A stretch of DNA of 52,428 nucleotides from Planctomycetota bacterium (GCA_947484275.1 CANKOY010000023.1:1-52428); one strand, 5' to 3'. Positions 26,625 to 35,921 are shown, counted from the first letter of the stretch. Notes: generated by a model not told the origin, from the letters alone. Numbers and translations are program-made.

Positions 26625-27245
26625 TCATTGGTCGCGCTCGAGCTTCGCTTGGGCCCGCGCTGAGTTGGCGAGCGCCCCGGCCAGCGCAGCGTCGTAACCC
26701 AGTCCCATTGCGCGCTCGAAGTGTGCCGCCGCCTGCTCCCAGAGTTCCGCCGAACCACCTGGCCACGGCAGTTCCGGGTCACCCAGCGCGCACTTGAGCA
26801 CGATCTCGCCCGAGAGCATGGCGAGGTCCCCCGGATCCGCGGCCACGCGCTCGCCCTCGGCGGCCGTGGCCAGTGCCGCCCGCACCCACGCCAGGCGGCG
26901 CGTGGGATCCGACTCGCGCTCGATGGAGGCCAGGTGAAAGGCCTGATGCCAGGCGAGGTAGCGCCAGCCGCCGCCCGCGTCCGGGGCCAGGGTCAGCGCC
27001 ACTTGGGCGCGGGCCAGAAATAGCTCCAAGCGCCCCTGGCGAAAGGCGAGGTCGGCGCGCACCCATTGGATGCTAGCTGCCAGTGAGGCGATCGGCCCAA
27101 ATAGCCGCGAGGCGAGACTCGCCCCCGCGCCCCGGGGCACCTGACGCTGGGGAACCGCAGCCAAACACAGCCCAGCCATGAGGGTCAGCACCCCCAGCGA
27201 CTTCACCAAGTCGAGCCTCGTTGTGAGCCAGTGGGCGCCTTTCAC
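26625..27245 (-). CDS. Membrane-anchored helical (TPR-like) protein of an ABC operon
   Basis: The 206-residue protein has one N-terminal hydrophobic segment (LVKSLGVLTLMAGLCLAAVP) and then helices with TPR-like spacing: WVRADLAFRQGRLELFLARAQVALTLAPDAGGGW and, near the end, ELWEQAAAHFERAMGLGYD. It may count or assemble partners on the outer face. The GTG start at 27245 overlaps the stop of the preceding membrane gene in a GTGA arrangement, so translation is coupled and the frame upstream is not coding. No enzyme motif is seen. Confidence 0.65.
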   Translation of the reverse strand: MKGAHWLTTRLDLVKSLGVLTLMAGLCLAAVPQRQVPRGAGASLASRLFGPIASLAASIQWVRADLAFRQGRLELFLARAQVALTLAPDAGGGWRYLAWHQAFHLASIERESDPTRRLAWVRAALATAAEGERVAADPGDLAMLSGEIVLKCALGDPELPWPGGSAELWEQAAAHFERAMGLGYDAALAGALANSARAQAKLERDQ

Positions 27246-28312
27246 GAATCGCGCCTCCAAAGATCGCCTTGGAGCGCTGCCGCCGCAGGCGCGCAGAGCA
27301 TGGCCAGCCCACAGCCCGCCCAGGTGGCGAGGGTCGGCCGCGACGGCGCGAATCCGCCGCCAGCCAAATCGAGCGCGTCGCGCAGGCCGACTCCGGGCCA
27401 CGGCATGGGCGCGAAGTCCACAAGCCACGCTAGTGCGAGCAGCGCAGATGCGGCCAGTATCGCCGTGCCTTGACTGCCCCAGGCCGCGACGGCCAGAGAG
27501 ACTGCGGCGACAGCGATGCAGGCCAACCAAGCGTGCAAGTACAGCGCCAGTGGTGCGCTCCACCGCGGCGGATCGCGGCCAAACCACAGGACACGTCGAC
27601 CCTCGAGCGCCACCACCGCTCCCGGGCCGATGCGCTCGAAGCTCAGCGACAATTCACCAAGCCCGCGCGGGATGTCCATGGAGAGGGCCGCTGCGTTTGA
27701 GATCAACGCCTCGGCTCCAAGGTCGGCGGTTCCCGGCCCGCTGGCCCGCGCGCGCACCTGGGCACCGGGGCCACCGCTTCCGGGTGCGGCAACGATGAAG
27801 CGCGCCATCAGGACTTGGGCCCCGGACGGGGGGTGGAGCTTCAGGTCGGCGCGGTCGCCCTCCTTGAACAGGATCACCGTTTCAACATCAGACTCCCCGA
27901 GCCAAACCAGCGCAGGCGCGGCCCCGCCGGCGCGCCATTCGCCCGCGACGGCGAAGGGCAGCAGCACAAATCCAAGGGCCAGTGCGCATCCCAGGAGGTA
28001 GGCGGCACCGACGTCGCCGCGCGTACACGTCCCGGTTCCAAGCCAGTCGCCGTCGCCCCGCCGCCATTGGCGCGAGCATGCTGCCGCGCGAGTGGTGAAC
28101 CACGGCAGCGCGAAGGCCAGAGCGCACAGCCAGACTCCCTGGCGACCGAGGCCGCCGCTGACGTCGCTCGAGACTTGGTTCGCGCCGCGCGCGGCGCTTG
28201 GCGCGAAAGGCAGGAAGAGTGCGATGCACAGCGCCACAGCCCACAGTGCGAGTCCCGGGGGTGACAGAAATCTCCGGGACGCGAGGGTCACCAGACCGGG
28301 CGAGAAGTTCAT
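27242..28312 (-). CDS. ABC-2-like membrane protein
   Basis: The 356-residue protein has about seven hydrophobic segments, two near the N-terminus (GLALWAVALCIALFLPFAP, WLCALAFALPWF), one near 110-130 and others in the last third. A beta-rich soluble region lies between about 140 and 260. It starts ATG at 28312, overlapping the ATPase stop in an ATGA arrangement, and ends overlapping the next start by GTGA. This strict coupling with an ABC ATPase makes it the probable permease, although it resembles ABC-2 permeases only in general layout. Substrate unknown. Confidence 0.65.
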   Translation of the reverse strand: MNFSPGLVTLASRRFLSPPGLALWAVALCIALFLPFAPSAARGANQVSSDVSGGLGRQGVWLCALAFALPWFTTRAAACSRQWRRGDGDWLGTGTCTRGDVGAAYLLGCALALGFVLLPFAVAGEWRAGGAAPALVWLGESDVETVILFKEGDRADLKLHPPSGAQVLMARFIVAAPGSGGPGAQVRARASGPGTADLGAEALISNAAALSMDIPRGLGELSLSFERIGPGAVVALEGRRVLWFGRDPPRWSAPLALYLHAWLACIAVAAVSLAVAAWGSQGTAILAASALLALAWLVDFAPMPWPGVGLRDALDLAGGGFAPSRPTLATWAGCGLAMLCAPAAAALQGDLWRRDS

Positions 28313-29160
28313 TGCGACAAGCGCCGGTACAGGGCGCGCAGCGCGGCGGTCGACGGACCGCGCATCAGCAAATGACCGCCCCGGGCTTCCACCGTTTCGC
28401 GAACCGCTTCCAGCCCCGCGCTGTCGAGACCCTCGACCTCCAGCATCGTCGTGCCCTGTTCGGAACCGAGCAGGTCGGCTGGCGCCCCGGAGGCGGCGGC
28501 GCCCCCTTCGTGCAGCACGATCAATCGATCGCAGTGGGTCTGCAGGTCGGTCAAGACGTGTGAGGCGATCACGAGGCTCGCTCCCCGCGCCCGCGCCCGC
28601 GCGAGGAGTTCGTCGAAAACAGCGAATCCTTGGGCGTCGAGTCCTGCGGTCGGTTCGTCCAGCAAGATCAGCTCTGGTTCGTGAACCATGGCCTGTGCCA
28701 GGCCGAAGCGCCGCAGCATGCCGCGCGAAAAACGGCCCAGGGTCGTGGCCGCCGCCCGTTCCAGGCCCACCGCACTCAGCAATTCACGCGAGCGCTCGCG
28801 CGCCGCAGACCGCGGCACGCCACGCAGACTCGCCAGGAGCTCCATGGTTTCCTGTGCGCGCAGTTCGCGCGGGAACGATGCGTCCTCCGGCAAGAATCCG
28901 ATGCGACGGCGCAGCTCACCGCCCTTGTAGGCGCCGCCGAAGAGAATCAACTCTCCGCGGCTTGGGCGTTCCACCCCGGCGATCAGCCTGAGGAGTGTGC
29001 TCTTGCCCGAACCGTTGGGCCCCACAAGTCCCAGGCGTCCGCCGCGCGCCAACTCGATGTGGATGTCCGCGAGCACCGTGCGCGCGCGCCACAAAAGGCC
29101 GCTGCGGTAGGACTGCTCCAGGCCGCGCGCCTGGATCGCCGGGCTGTTCATGGTCGCCAT
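28309..29160 (-). CDS. ABC transporter ATP-binding protein
   Basis: The 283-residue ATPase shows Walker A GPNGSGKST, a Q-loop region IGFLPEDASFPREL, the signature FSRGMLRR in place of LSGGQ (common in ABC-2 export systems), Walker B LILLDEPTAGLD and an H-loop in VIASHVLTDL. A C-terminal extension of about 70 residues follows (MLEVEGLDSAGLEAVRETVE), as in export ATPases of the NatA/CcmA group. The start is ATG at 29160; a second ATG lies at 29151. It heads a three-gene coupled operon and is divergent from the FHA gene across 126 bases. Confidence 0.88.
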   Translation of the reverse strand: MATMNSPAIQARGLEQSYRSGLLWRARTVLADIHIELARGGRLGLVGPNGSGKSTLLRLIAGVERPSRGELILFGGAYKGGELRRRIGFLPEDASFPRELRAQETMELLASLRGVPRSAARERSRELLSAVGLERAAATTLGRFSRGMLRRFGLAQAMVHEPELILLDEPTAGLDAQGFAVFDELLARARARGASLVIASHVLTDLQTHCDRLIVLHEGGAAASGAPADLLGSEQGTTMLEVEGLDSAGLEAVRETVEARGGHLLMRGPSTAALRALYRRLSQ

Positions 29161-29286
29161 CGGAGTCGAGTCTGTCGGCCGGATCGCCTCCGGACAACTC
29201 GCAGCACGCCGAGGCTCGGCGCGCGGGCTCCCGGCACAGCCCACTGGCGTGCGCCCACGCGCGGCAGGCGATACGCTCCACGTCAC

Positions 29287-30030
29287 ATGGCCGCAGAGAA
29301 TTCAGGGGCGGGGACCGCCGGGGCCCGGGCCGAACTGTTCGTGCTCTCGGGGCCCGACGTCGGGCGCTCCTTCGATATCGGGCACGGCGCAAGCGTCGGC
29401 CGGGCGCCCGACCGCGCCGTGATCCTGCGCGACAAGTCGATCAGTCGTCACCACGCCCACTTCGAGTGCGAGGGCGGCCGCTGGTCGATCGTGGACGACG
29501 GTTCGACCAACGGCTTCGTCGTCGACGGGGTTCGCCGCGAGCGCGCGGAACTCACCGACCTGCGCGAATTCCTGATCGGCGAAGTACTTGTGCGTCTGCG
29601 CATCGGAGCATCGTCCGACGGCCCAGCGGTTTCACCGGCGCCTGTGCGCGTGCCGTCTCGGACACCGGAGCCGCAAAGGGAGATCCGACCCGAGCCCCGG
29701 GGCGAGTTTGAAATCGAAGATGAAATCCTGCTGGACTCCGCTCCTGAGCCCTTGCTCCCCACGGTCGTGCGCAGCGCGCCACGATCGACGCCGAGCATCA
29801 CCGTCAGCACTCCCTCGCCCGCTGCAACCTCCGCGGATCCTGGATTCGAAGCTCGCGGGCGGAAAGTGCTGCAGTTCCACAAAGTCGAAGCCCGCAGTGG
29901 CGTGCTCGTGACGGATCTCAGTCAGCGACCCCTTTGGGTCCGCGGGCTGTTGTTCCTGGTGGTGGGCGCCGGCGCCGCGCTGCTCGCCTGGGCCGTGTAC
30001 CAGGCCGTGCTCTCCATGCGCACCGAGTAG
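29287..30030 (+). CDS. FHA-domain protein with C-terminal membrane anchor
   Basis: The 247-residue protein begins with an FHA phosphothreonine-binding domain (about 14-105): VGRAPDR, the ligand-binding SISRHHAHF, and DDGSTNGFVVDG. A Pro/Glu-rich linker of about 100 residues leads to a single membrane helix near the C-terminus (LLFLVVGAGAALLAWAVYQ), leaving the FHA domain in the cytoplasm. It would recruit Thr-phosphorylated proteins to the membrane; no Ser/Thr kinase is encoded nearby. The ATG at 29287 is the natural start although the frame is open far upstream. It is divergent from an ABC operon and nearly touches the next gene tail-to-tail. Confidence 0.85.
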   Translation: MAAENSGAGTAGARAELFVLSGPDVGRSFDIGHGASVGRAPDRAVILRDKSISRHHAHFECEGGRWSIVDDGSTNGFVVDGVRRERAELTDLREFLIGEVLVRLRIGASSDGPAVSPAPVRVPSRTPEPQREIRPEPRGEFEIEDEILLDSAPEPLLPTVVRSAPRSTPSITVSTPSPAATSADPGFEARGRKVLQFHKVEARSGVLVTDLSQRPLWVRGLLFLVVGAGAALLAWAVYQAVLSMRTE

Positions 30031-30031
30031 A

Positions 30032-31123
30032 TCAGACCTGAGTCGACCGCCACGCTTGCAGCAACAACTGAGCGGAGCGGTCCCAGGTGAATCGTGCACA
30101 AGCCTGGGCGGCGCGCTCGATTTCCCTTGGCCCCTGACACAGGGCGGCGCGAATGGCCCGCGCGCAATCCGCAGCGTCCTGTGCATCGAAGTTCGGCGTG
30201 TCCGTGCCAGCCACTTCGACCAGGGCGCCTGCGCGGCTCACGGCCAGGGGCACGCGCGCGCGCTGGGCTTCCAGCGCCGGAATGCCGAAGCCTTCGAGCT
30301 TCGAAGGCAGCACCACCGCCGCGGCCGCGGCGTAGAGCTGTGGGAGTTCGCTGTCGTCAAACGGACCGCGAAATTCCACGCGTTTTTCCACTCCAAGCTC
30401 GCGTGCCAACTCCCCAAGGCGCGCGCCTTCCGCGTGTTTCGCTTCGCCCGCGAGGCACAGGCGCGGCAAGCCCGGATCCAGGGCCAAGGCGTGCAGCAAG
30501 AGCCCCAGGTTTTTCCGCGGTTCCAGGTGCCCCACGTGCAAGAGCGGAGCGTCCGGCCCGGGGCGGCGCTCCAGGGGCGTGAAATGGTCCGCCGCGTTGG
30601 GCACCACGTGTACCCGCGCGCCGTCCAGGCGAAATCGCGCGAGCAGTTGTGCGCGCACATGCTCGCTGACCGTGATCACCGCGGCCGCGCGCTCGACCGC
30701 GGCGCCGATCAACTTGCGCGCCACAAGCCGACGGGAGAGGGGTGTGTGCTCGAATTCCAGTGCGCGCAAGTCGTGAATCGTGATCGCGTACCTGCCCCCC
30801 AGGCCCCGCGGCACCGGCAAGTGCCCGGTGTGCAGCAGATCAAACGCACGGCCATCAGCGCGGGCTGAGTCGAGCGCCTTGCGCAGGGCACGGCCCTCCA
30901 AGGTTGCGCGCGCGAGCACTGGATGAGAGGGCACGCTCGAACGAATGCGCACGACGGATGCAGGCAGCGCGAGATCGCTGGCATCTTTGCCCTCGAAGAT
31001 GGTCAGAGAACCACCCGTGTCCGCCAGCGCGCGCGCCACGCGCGGTAGCAGTTCGGCGTTGTGTCTGCGGACGCCGCCCATGGGCTGAGCGAGCACCACC
31101 GCGTTGAGCAAGACGCGCAGCAT
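30032..31123 (-). CDS. GT4-family glycosyltransferase
   Basis: The 363-residue enzyme has GT-B fold features: the N-terminal VVLAQPMGGVRRHNAELL glycine loop, LLHTGHLP, IHDLRALEFEH, a VITVSEHVRAQL block, VVPNAADHF, LLHVGHLEPRKNLG (donor-binding Arg and Lys) and the EGFGIPALEA retaining motif with two Glu. It would transfer a sugar from a nucleotide donor to a surface glycan at the cytoplasmic face of the membrane. The ATG at 31123 overlaps the stop of the upstream GT4 gene (ATGA), so both are co-translated. The open frame upstream of this ATG is inside that neighbour. Confidence 0.87.
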   Translation of the reverse strand: MLRVLLNAVVLAQPMGGVRRHNAELLPRVARALADTGGSLTIFEGKDASDLALPASVVRIRSSVPSHPVLARATLEGRALRKALDSARADGRAFDLLHTGHLPVPRGLGGRYAITIHDLRALEFEHTPLSRRLVARKLIGAAVERAAAVITVSEHVRAQLLARFRLDGARVHVVPNAADHFTPLERRPGPDAPLLHVGHLEPRKNLGLLLHALALDPGLPRLCLAGEAKHAEGARLGELARELGVEKRVEFRGPFDDSELPQLYAAAAAVVLPSKLEGFGIPALEAQRARVPLAVSRAGALVEVAGTDTPNFDAQDAADCARAIRAALCQGPREIERAAQACARFTWDRSAQLLLQAWRSTQV

Positions 31124-32172
31124 CAGGCGATCTCCCGCCACAGGTCCGCGATGCGCGCGGCGCAGCGCTCCCAGGAAAAATGCGCCGCATGGGCTTGCCG
31201 CTCCGCGCCGCGCCGATCGCGCAGCAGGCCTTCGATGCCGTCCGCGACAGATGCCGGATCCAAAGGATCGACCTCGATTCCCAGGCCGGCTGCAACTTCG
31301 GCTTGTGCGCTGTCCTTGGACACGAGCACCCCGCGTCCAGCGGCGAAAGCCTCGAGCACAGGCAGGCCGAAGCCCTCGCTGTGGGACAGCACGCTGATCC
31401 CATCGGCGGCGCTGACCCACTGGACCAGTTGCGTTTCGTCGAGCACCCCGAGCCAACGGACTTCCTGCTCGATGCCAAGCTCGCGGGCCAGCGCTTGATC
31501 GCGTTTTGCATCCGCGCCGACTTCGCCGCTGACCGCCACAACGACGCTTGGCGCGCCACGGCGCTTGCGCTCGGCGATTCCGCGCAGCAGCGCCGCCAGG
31601 TTTTTCTTTGGACGCACCGCCCCTGGGGCGAGGATCACCGCAGGCGCGGCGGCTGCGGCCGTTTCACCCAGGCCCTGTTCCGCGCGCCAGGCCGCGATCG
31701 CCGTGGAGGCGCCTGCAATGCGAAACTGGGCGCTGTCCACACCCCAGGGGCAGAGGCGCACGCGCGCGGCCGCAGGACCACGGCGCAGCTCGCGCGCCAC
31801 GAAATCGGTGCCGCAAAGGACCAAGTCAGCCCGGCGGCTGGCGATCCGAGCCCAAAACCGATGCCTGAGCCCGGCGTTTTCCCGAACCCCGTGGCGCCAG
31901 GGCAGTTCGTGGATCGTCTGCACCCGCTTCCCCGGTCCCGCCAAGGCAAAGGCCGAGACGAAGGAGTGCACGCCAATGAGCTCGCGTTCGCGCAGGAGCT
32001 GCGGCAGGCGCACCTGACGCCACAGGATCAGATTTTCGTTGGGCCCGGGCTCCAGCCTCAGGGCGGTGATTCCCGCGGTGCGCTCGAGCGCAGCCATGGC
32101 GCAGGCGACCAGACGCACGATCCCCGGGGGATGGGGGCGCACGAGCGCCGATGTGTCGAACCCGATCCGCAT
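31123..32172 (-). CDS. GT4-family glycosyltransferase
   Basis: This 349-residue GT-B enzyme is related to its downstream neighbour: MRIGFDTSALVRPHPPG, TIHELPWRHG, ADLVLCGTDFVAREL, CPWGVDSAQF, APGAVRPKKNLAALLRG and SEGFGLPVLEA with the conserved Glu pair. Sequence similarity and coupling suggest successive sugar additions in one pathway. I use the ATG at 32172 because it opens the family's first strand; the longer upstream frame lies inside the divergent GT4 gene. It is divergent from the next gene across 26 bases, so the promoters must overlap coding ends or be very compact. Confidence 0.86.
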   Translation of the reverse strand: MRIGFDTSALVRPHPPGIVRLVACAMAALERTAGITALRLEPGPNENLILWRQVRLPQLLRERELIGVHSFVSAFALAGPGKRVQTIHELPWRHGVRENAGLRHRFWARIASRRADLVLCGTDFVARELRRGPAAARVRLCPWGVDSAQFRIAGASTAIAAWRAEQGLGETAAAAAPAVILAPGAVRPKKNLAALLRGIAERKRRGAPSVVVAVSGEVGADAKRDQALARELGIEQEVRWLGVLDETQLVQWVSAADGISVLSHSEGFGLPVLEAFAAGRGVLVSKDSAQAEVAAGLGIEVDPLDPASVADGIEGLLRDRRGAERQAHAAHFSWERCAARIADLWREIA

Positions 32173-32198
32173 GTGGCGCGTGGTAGCGTAGCGCTCCA

Positions 32199-33419
32199 AT
32201 GACCACTGCGACTCGACCTCTGACCGTAGCCTTCCTGATCGACCGCTGGGAACCTGAACGCGGCGGGGCCGAGCGGGCCCTGGCTGCCCTGGCCTCGCAC
32301 CTCGAACAGCGCGGACACCGCGTGCTCGCCTTCGCGCGCCGCGCGAGTCCGGGCGCGCCGGGGGAATTTCACGCGGTTGCCACCGGCGGTTGGTCGCGCA
32401 AGGCGCGCGAGCGCGCTCTGGCCCGAGCCCTGACCTCGGCCGCCGAGGCCGCGGGAGCGGACGTGACCCTGGGAATCCGCCATTTGGAAAAGGTGGACCT
32501 GTTCTGGCCCCATGCCGGCGCCCACGGGCGCGGATTGGAGGCGCGCGAAGCCGCGCGCCAGCGGACGGCGCGGGTCTCCGGCGGAATTGACGAGGAAGCC
32601 CCCGAGGAGTCACCCGAGGAGTCGGACGGCGATCCCTCCGAGCTCGCCGGTCGCCATGGTCTCTTCACCGAACTCGAGCGGCAGCTGTGCGAGGGCGGCG
32701 GGGCTCGGCGCATTGCCTGCGTGTCCCCGTTGGTCGCGGACGAACTGACCGAGCTGTACCCCGGTTGCGCGCCGCGACTGGTCCTGGTGCCCAACGGAGT
32801 CGATCTCGAGCGCTTCAACCTCAGCGAACGCTCGAAGCGCAGCTCAGAGTTGCGCGAGCGGCTCGGGATTTCCAAGACGAGGCCGTTGGTCGCGTTCCTG
32901 GCCCACGAGGCGGAACTGAAGGGCTTGCCGACCTTGCTCGATGCCCTGGTGCTCCACGGCGCGTCGGACGTGCACCTCTTGTTGGCCGGCCCACGCCCGC
33001 TCGCCAAATGGAAGCGCCGCGCGGAGCGCGCCATCGGAGCCGAGCGCGTGCATGCCTTCGAGTCGATCGACGCCGCCGAGGCGCTGTCGGCAGCGGACGT
33101 TCTGGCCCATCCAACCTGGCGCGACACCTCGGGTCTCGTGCTGCTCGAAGCCCTGGCTGTGGGCACGCCCGTGATCACCACGCGCCGCGCGGGCGAAGCG
33201 CCGCTCGTGCGCGAGAAGATCAGCGGCTCGGTGCTCGAGGAAGCGGGAGACGCTCACGCTTTGGCTGCCGCGCTCGAGCATTGGCTCGCCAAGGCGCGCT
33301 CGGGCGCGATCGATCGCGAAGCCGTGCGCGCCGATGTGGCCCGGCGTGCAATGGGGCCGTGGCTTGCCGCCATGGAGGCGCTCGTTGTGGAGTGTGCCGC
33401 CGCCCGCGCACGCGGATAG
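32199..33419 (+). CDS. GT4-family glycosyltransferase, WaaG-like
   Basis: The 406-residue enzyme has FLIDRWEPERGGAERAL at its start (the WaaG-type acceptor loop), IRHLEKVDLFWPHAGAHG, ACVSPLVADEL, VLVPNGVDLERF, PLVAFLAHEAELKGLP, and DTSGLVLLEALAVGTP, in which the usual EGFG is replaced by DTSG as in WaaG-like members. A Glu/Asp-rich stretch (EEAPEESPEESDGD) interrupts the first domain and is probably a loop. The homologous role is adding a hexose to a lipid-linked core; the acceptor here is unknown. ATG at 32199. The molybdopterin gene starts 14 bases after its stop on the same strand. Confidence 0.83.
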   Translation: MTTATRPLTVAFLIDRWEPERGGAERALAALASHLEQRGHRVLAFARRASPGAPGEFHAVATGGWSRKARERALARALTSAAEAAGADVTLGIRHLEKVDLFWPHAGAHGRGLEAREAARQRTARVSGGIDEEAPEESPEESDGDPSELAGRHGLFTELERQLCEGGGARRIACVSPLVADELTELYPGCAPRLVLVPNGVDLERFNLSERSKRSSELRERLGISKTRPLVAFLAHEAELKGLPTLLDALVLHGASDVHLLLAGPRPLAKWKRRAERAIGAERVHAFESIDAAEALSAADVLAHPTWRDTSGLVLLEALAVGTPVITTRRAGEAPLVREKISGSVLEEAGDAHALAAALEHWLAKARSGAIDREAVRADVARRAMGPWLAAMEALVVECAAARARG

Positions 33420-33433
33420 CATGTGACGCGCAC

Positions 33434-35431
33434 ATGGCGATCACGCCGACAACTTGCCCCCTGGACTGCCCCGATGCATGCGGGGTGCTCGTGCATTCGA
33501 ATGTGCGCGGCGAGTTCGAAAGCCTGCGCGGTAACCCGGCTCACGGATATTCGCGCGGGCATTTGTGCTCGAAGACGGCGCACTACGGCGAGCTGATCAC
33601 CAGTTCCGAGCGCCTGCTCTCTCCATGGATGCGCGATGACAGCGGCAGGCTGGTGGAAACCAGTTGGGACGCGGCCCTCGAGCGCATCGCCGCGCGCGTG
33701 CGCGGTGTCGACGGCCGGAGAATTCTGGCCGCTTGGTACGCCGGCTCCATGGGCCGCGTGGCCAAGGGCTTTCCCCTGCGCATGATGCACGCCCTGGGCG
33801 CGACCCTAGTGGACGGCGGACTGTGCGACAACACGGCGAGCGCTGGCTACGAAAGCGTCTATGGCCGTGTTGTCGGCTTCGACCTCGAGCAGACCGACGA
33901 ATGCGACGGCGTCGTGCTTTGGGGCTGCGACATGGCGCGCACGGTGCAGCACCTGCAGCCCGCGATTCAACGCCTGTGCAAAGCGGGTGTGCCCGTGATC
34001 GCGATCGACATCTATCCCACCGACACTCTGCGGGCGATCGAGCGCTGGGGCGGACGGGGCGTAGTCGTCCGACCGGGTTCCGACGCGGCCCTGGCCCTGG
34101 CTCTGTGTCGCATGGTTTACGAGCGCGGGACCGCTGACCGCGCATTCATCCAACGTGAAACCCACGGACACGTTGAATTCGAGGCCCACGTTCGCGCGGG
34201 CCACGATTTGAGTTGGGCAGAAGCCCAATGCGGGATCGACGCATCGGTCATCGAACTTTTGTACGGCGTGCTGACGCGTTCCCAGCGCCCACTGCTCAAG
34301 ACAGGCGTCGGCTGGACACGCCGGCGCAACGGGGGCATGTCGATGCGCGCCGTGTGTTCGCTGATGGCGCTCCTCGGCCGCGCGGATCGCCTGCATTACG
34401 AGAGTTTCGACACCTTCCGCCTCGCGGAGGATGTGATCGAGCGCGCGGACCTGAGGCCCGCGACCCATCCCGATCGACGCGTCACCCATGTGCAATTGGG
34501 TCGCGAATTGGAGAGCGGCAATTACAGCGTGCTGTTCGTCTGGGGCCACAATCCGGCGGTGACTTGTCCGGACGCAGTGCGCGTGCGGCGCGGACTCGAG
34601 CGCGACGATGTGTTCGTGGTCGTGCACGAACATTTCATGACGGAGACAGCGGAGCGCGCGGATGTCGTCTTGCCGGCGACGATGTTCGCGGAGCACGCCG
34701 ATGTGTACCGCAGCTACGGCCATCGCCGCCTGCAGTTCGCCCAGCGCGCCTGCCTGCCGCCCCCGGGGCCGCGCACGAACGTCGCCTGCTTTGGCGCAAT
34801 CGCGCGTAGTTTGGGGCTCGACCCTTTGACCCACGCTCGCTCGCCGGAGTCGGTGTGCGAGGAGTTCATCGAGGCCTCGCGTGCGCGCATTGGCGAGGCG
34901 AATCTCGCGCGGCTGCGGGCCGGCGATCCAGTCAAGCTGGAACCGCCCCAACTCGAGGGCAAGCGCTGGGATACGCCGAGCGGCAAGATCGAACTGGCGA
35001 GCGCCGCGGCCGAGGCCCTGGGCCAGCCGCGTTTGGCGACCTACGTGCCCGACGACGCCTGTGGTGGCCGTGGCGAATTCTGGCTGACCTCCGCGCCGTC
35101 GAAGTTCGGCCTGAACTCGACTTTCAGTCACAGCGCGCGGCACATGGCGCGAGCCGGCAAGCCGCGCGTGTACGTGCACCCGCTCGACGCAAAACGCCTG
35201 GGCCTCGCAGACGGCGACCGGGCGCGGCTTTCCAACGAGCACGGTTCGCTGACACTCGAAGTTGCGTGCACAATCGATGCGGCGCTCGGAATGCTGCGCG
35301 TGGACGGTGTTCCGCGCGGTCGCGACGTGCCCGAAAACGTCGGCATCAACGCACTGGTTTCGCCGCAGGTGTCCGACCTGGGGAACGGCAACGTGCTCTA
35401 CAGCACGCGCGTGGACCTGGCGCGCGCCTGA
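33434..35431 (+). CDS. Molybdopterin-dependent oxidoreductase (DMSO-reductase family)
   Basis: The 665-residue catalytic subunit has an N-terminal 4Fe-4S site: Cys8, Cys12 and Cys16 (CPLDCPDAC), plus Cys in HLCSKTAHYG. The family blocks follow: WDAALERIAARV, WYAGSMGRVAKG, VVLWGCDMARTV, VIAIDIYPTDT, LFVWGHNPAVTCPD, VVHEHFMTETAERADVVLPA and a C-terminal barrel domain (YVHPLDAKRLGLADGDRARL). No twin-arginine signal is present, so it is cytoplasmic. The residue that binds molybdenum cannot be assigned by eye, so the substrate is open. The ATG at 33434 is used; the frame is open into the glycosyltransferase gene. A cytochrome c gene lies tail-to-tail seven bases away. Confidence 0.85.
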   Translation: MAITPTTCPLDCPDACGVLVHSNVRGEFESLRGNPAHGYSRGHLCSKTAHYGELITSSERLLSPWMRDDSGRLVETSWDAALERIAARVRGVDGRRILAAWYAGSMGRVAKGFPLRMMHALGATLVDGGLCDNTASAGYESVYGRVVGFDLEQTDECDGVVLWGCDMARTVQHLQPAIQRLCKAGVPVIAIDIYPTDTLRAIERWGGRGVVVRPGSDAALALALCRMVYERGTADRAFIQRETHGHVEFEAHVRAGHDLSWAEAQCGIDASVIELLYGVLTRSQRPLLKTGVGWTRRRNGGMSMRAVCSLMALLGRADRLHYESFDTFRLAEDVIERADLRPATHPDRRVTHVQLGRELESGNYSVLFVWGHNPAVTCPDAVRVRRGLERDDVFVVVHEHFMTETAERADVVLPATMFAEHADVYRSYGHRRLQFAQRACLPPPGPRTNVACFGAIARSLGLDPLTHARSPESVCEEFIEASRARIGEANLARLRAGDPVKLEPPQLEGKRWDTPSGKIELASAAAEALGQPRLATYVPDDACGGRGEFWLTSAPSKFGLNSTFSHSARHMARAGKPRVYVHPLDAKRLGLADGDRARLSNEHGSLTLEVACTIDAALGMLRVDGVPRGRDVPENVGINALVSPQVSDLGNGNVLYSTRVDLARA

Positions 35432-35438
35432 GAGCTGC

Positions 35439-35921
35439 TCACTGGGTGGGGCGCTTGATGGCCAGCCAGGCGATGATGTGTGCGCGTTCCTGATCCGAGA
35501 GGATCACGTTGCCCATCTTGGTCATGGGGTTGTCGAATTTCGTGTCGGTCAGGTAGGCGTCGAGCCAGCGCTCGTAGCGCTTGGCGTGATCCTTCTCTGC
35601 CAGCACTGCGTCGATGACAGCCTGGGCCTTGGCGTAGGCCGCGGGGTCCTTCTGCTTCAAATCGCGGACTCGATTCTCGTAGTCGCGCACGACGAGGTTG
35701 GCGGTCGACAACGCCTTGTCCATGGGCGGCGCGATCATGCCGCCGCGACCTTCCACGTAGTGGCAGAACGTGCACCTGGATTTTGCCAGTGTCAGCCCGC
35801 GCACCGGGTCACCGGGCTCGATGGTGTCGGCGCTGCAGCTTGGACCCGGGAGGATGGCCAGGGCCAGGAGCAATGCAGGTGCGATGAGCAACAAAGCGGG
35901 ATGGCGCATGAAGCCGCCCAT
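35439..35921 (-). CDS. Secreted c-type cytochrome
   Basis: The 160-residue protein starts with a signal peptide (LLLIAPALLLALAILP) and has one haem c site CTFCH at residues 50-54, with the distal Met probably in NPMTKMGNVIL. A Cys at 29 (LPGPSC) could make it a lipoprotein, but the lipobox is poor. The middle is helical and charged. It acts outside the cytoplasm in electron transfer. ATG at 35921 has GAAGG nine bases upstream; a second ATG is at 35909. It is tail-to-tail with the molybdopterin enzyme, and head-to-head with the SDR gene. Confidence 0.85.
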   Translation of the reverse strand: MGGFMRHPALLLIAPALLLALAILPGPSCSADTIEPGDPVRGLTLAKSRCTFCHYVEGRGGMIAPPMDKALSTANLVVRDYENRVRDLKQKDPAAYAKAQAVIDAVLAEKDHAKRYERWLDAYLTDTKFDNPMTKMGNVILSDQERAHIIAWLAIKRPTQ

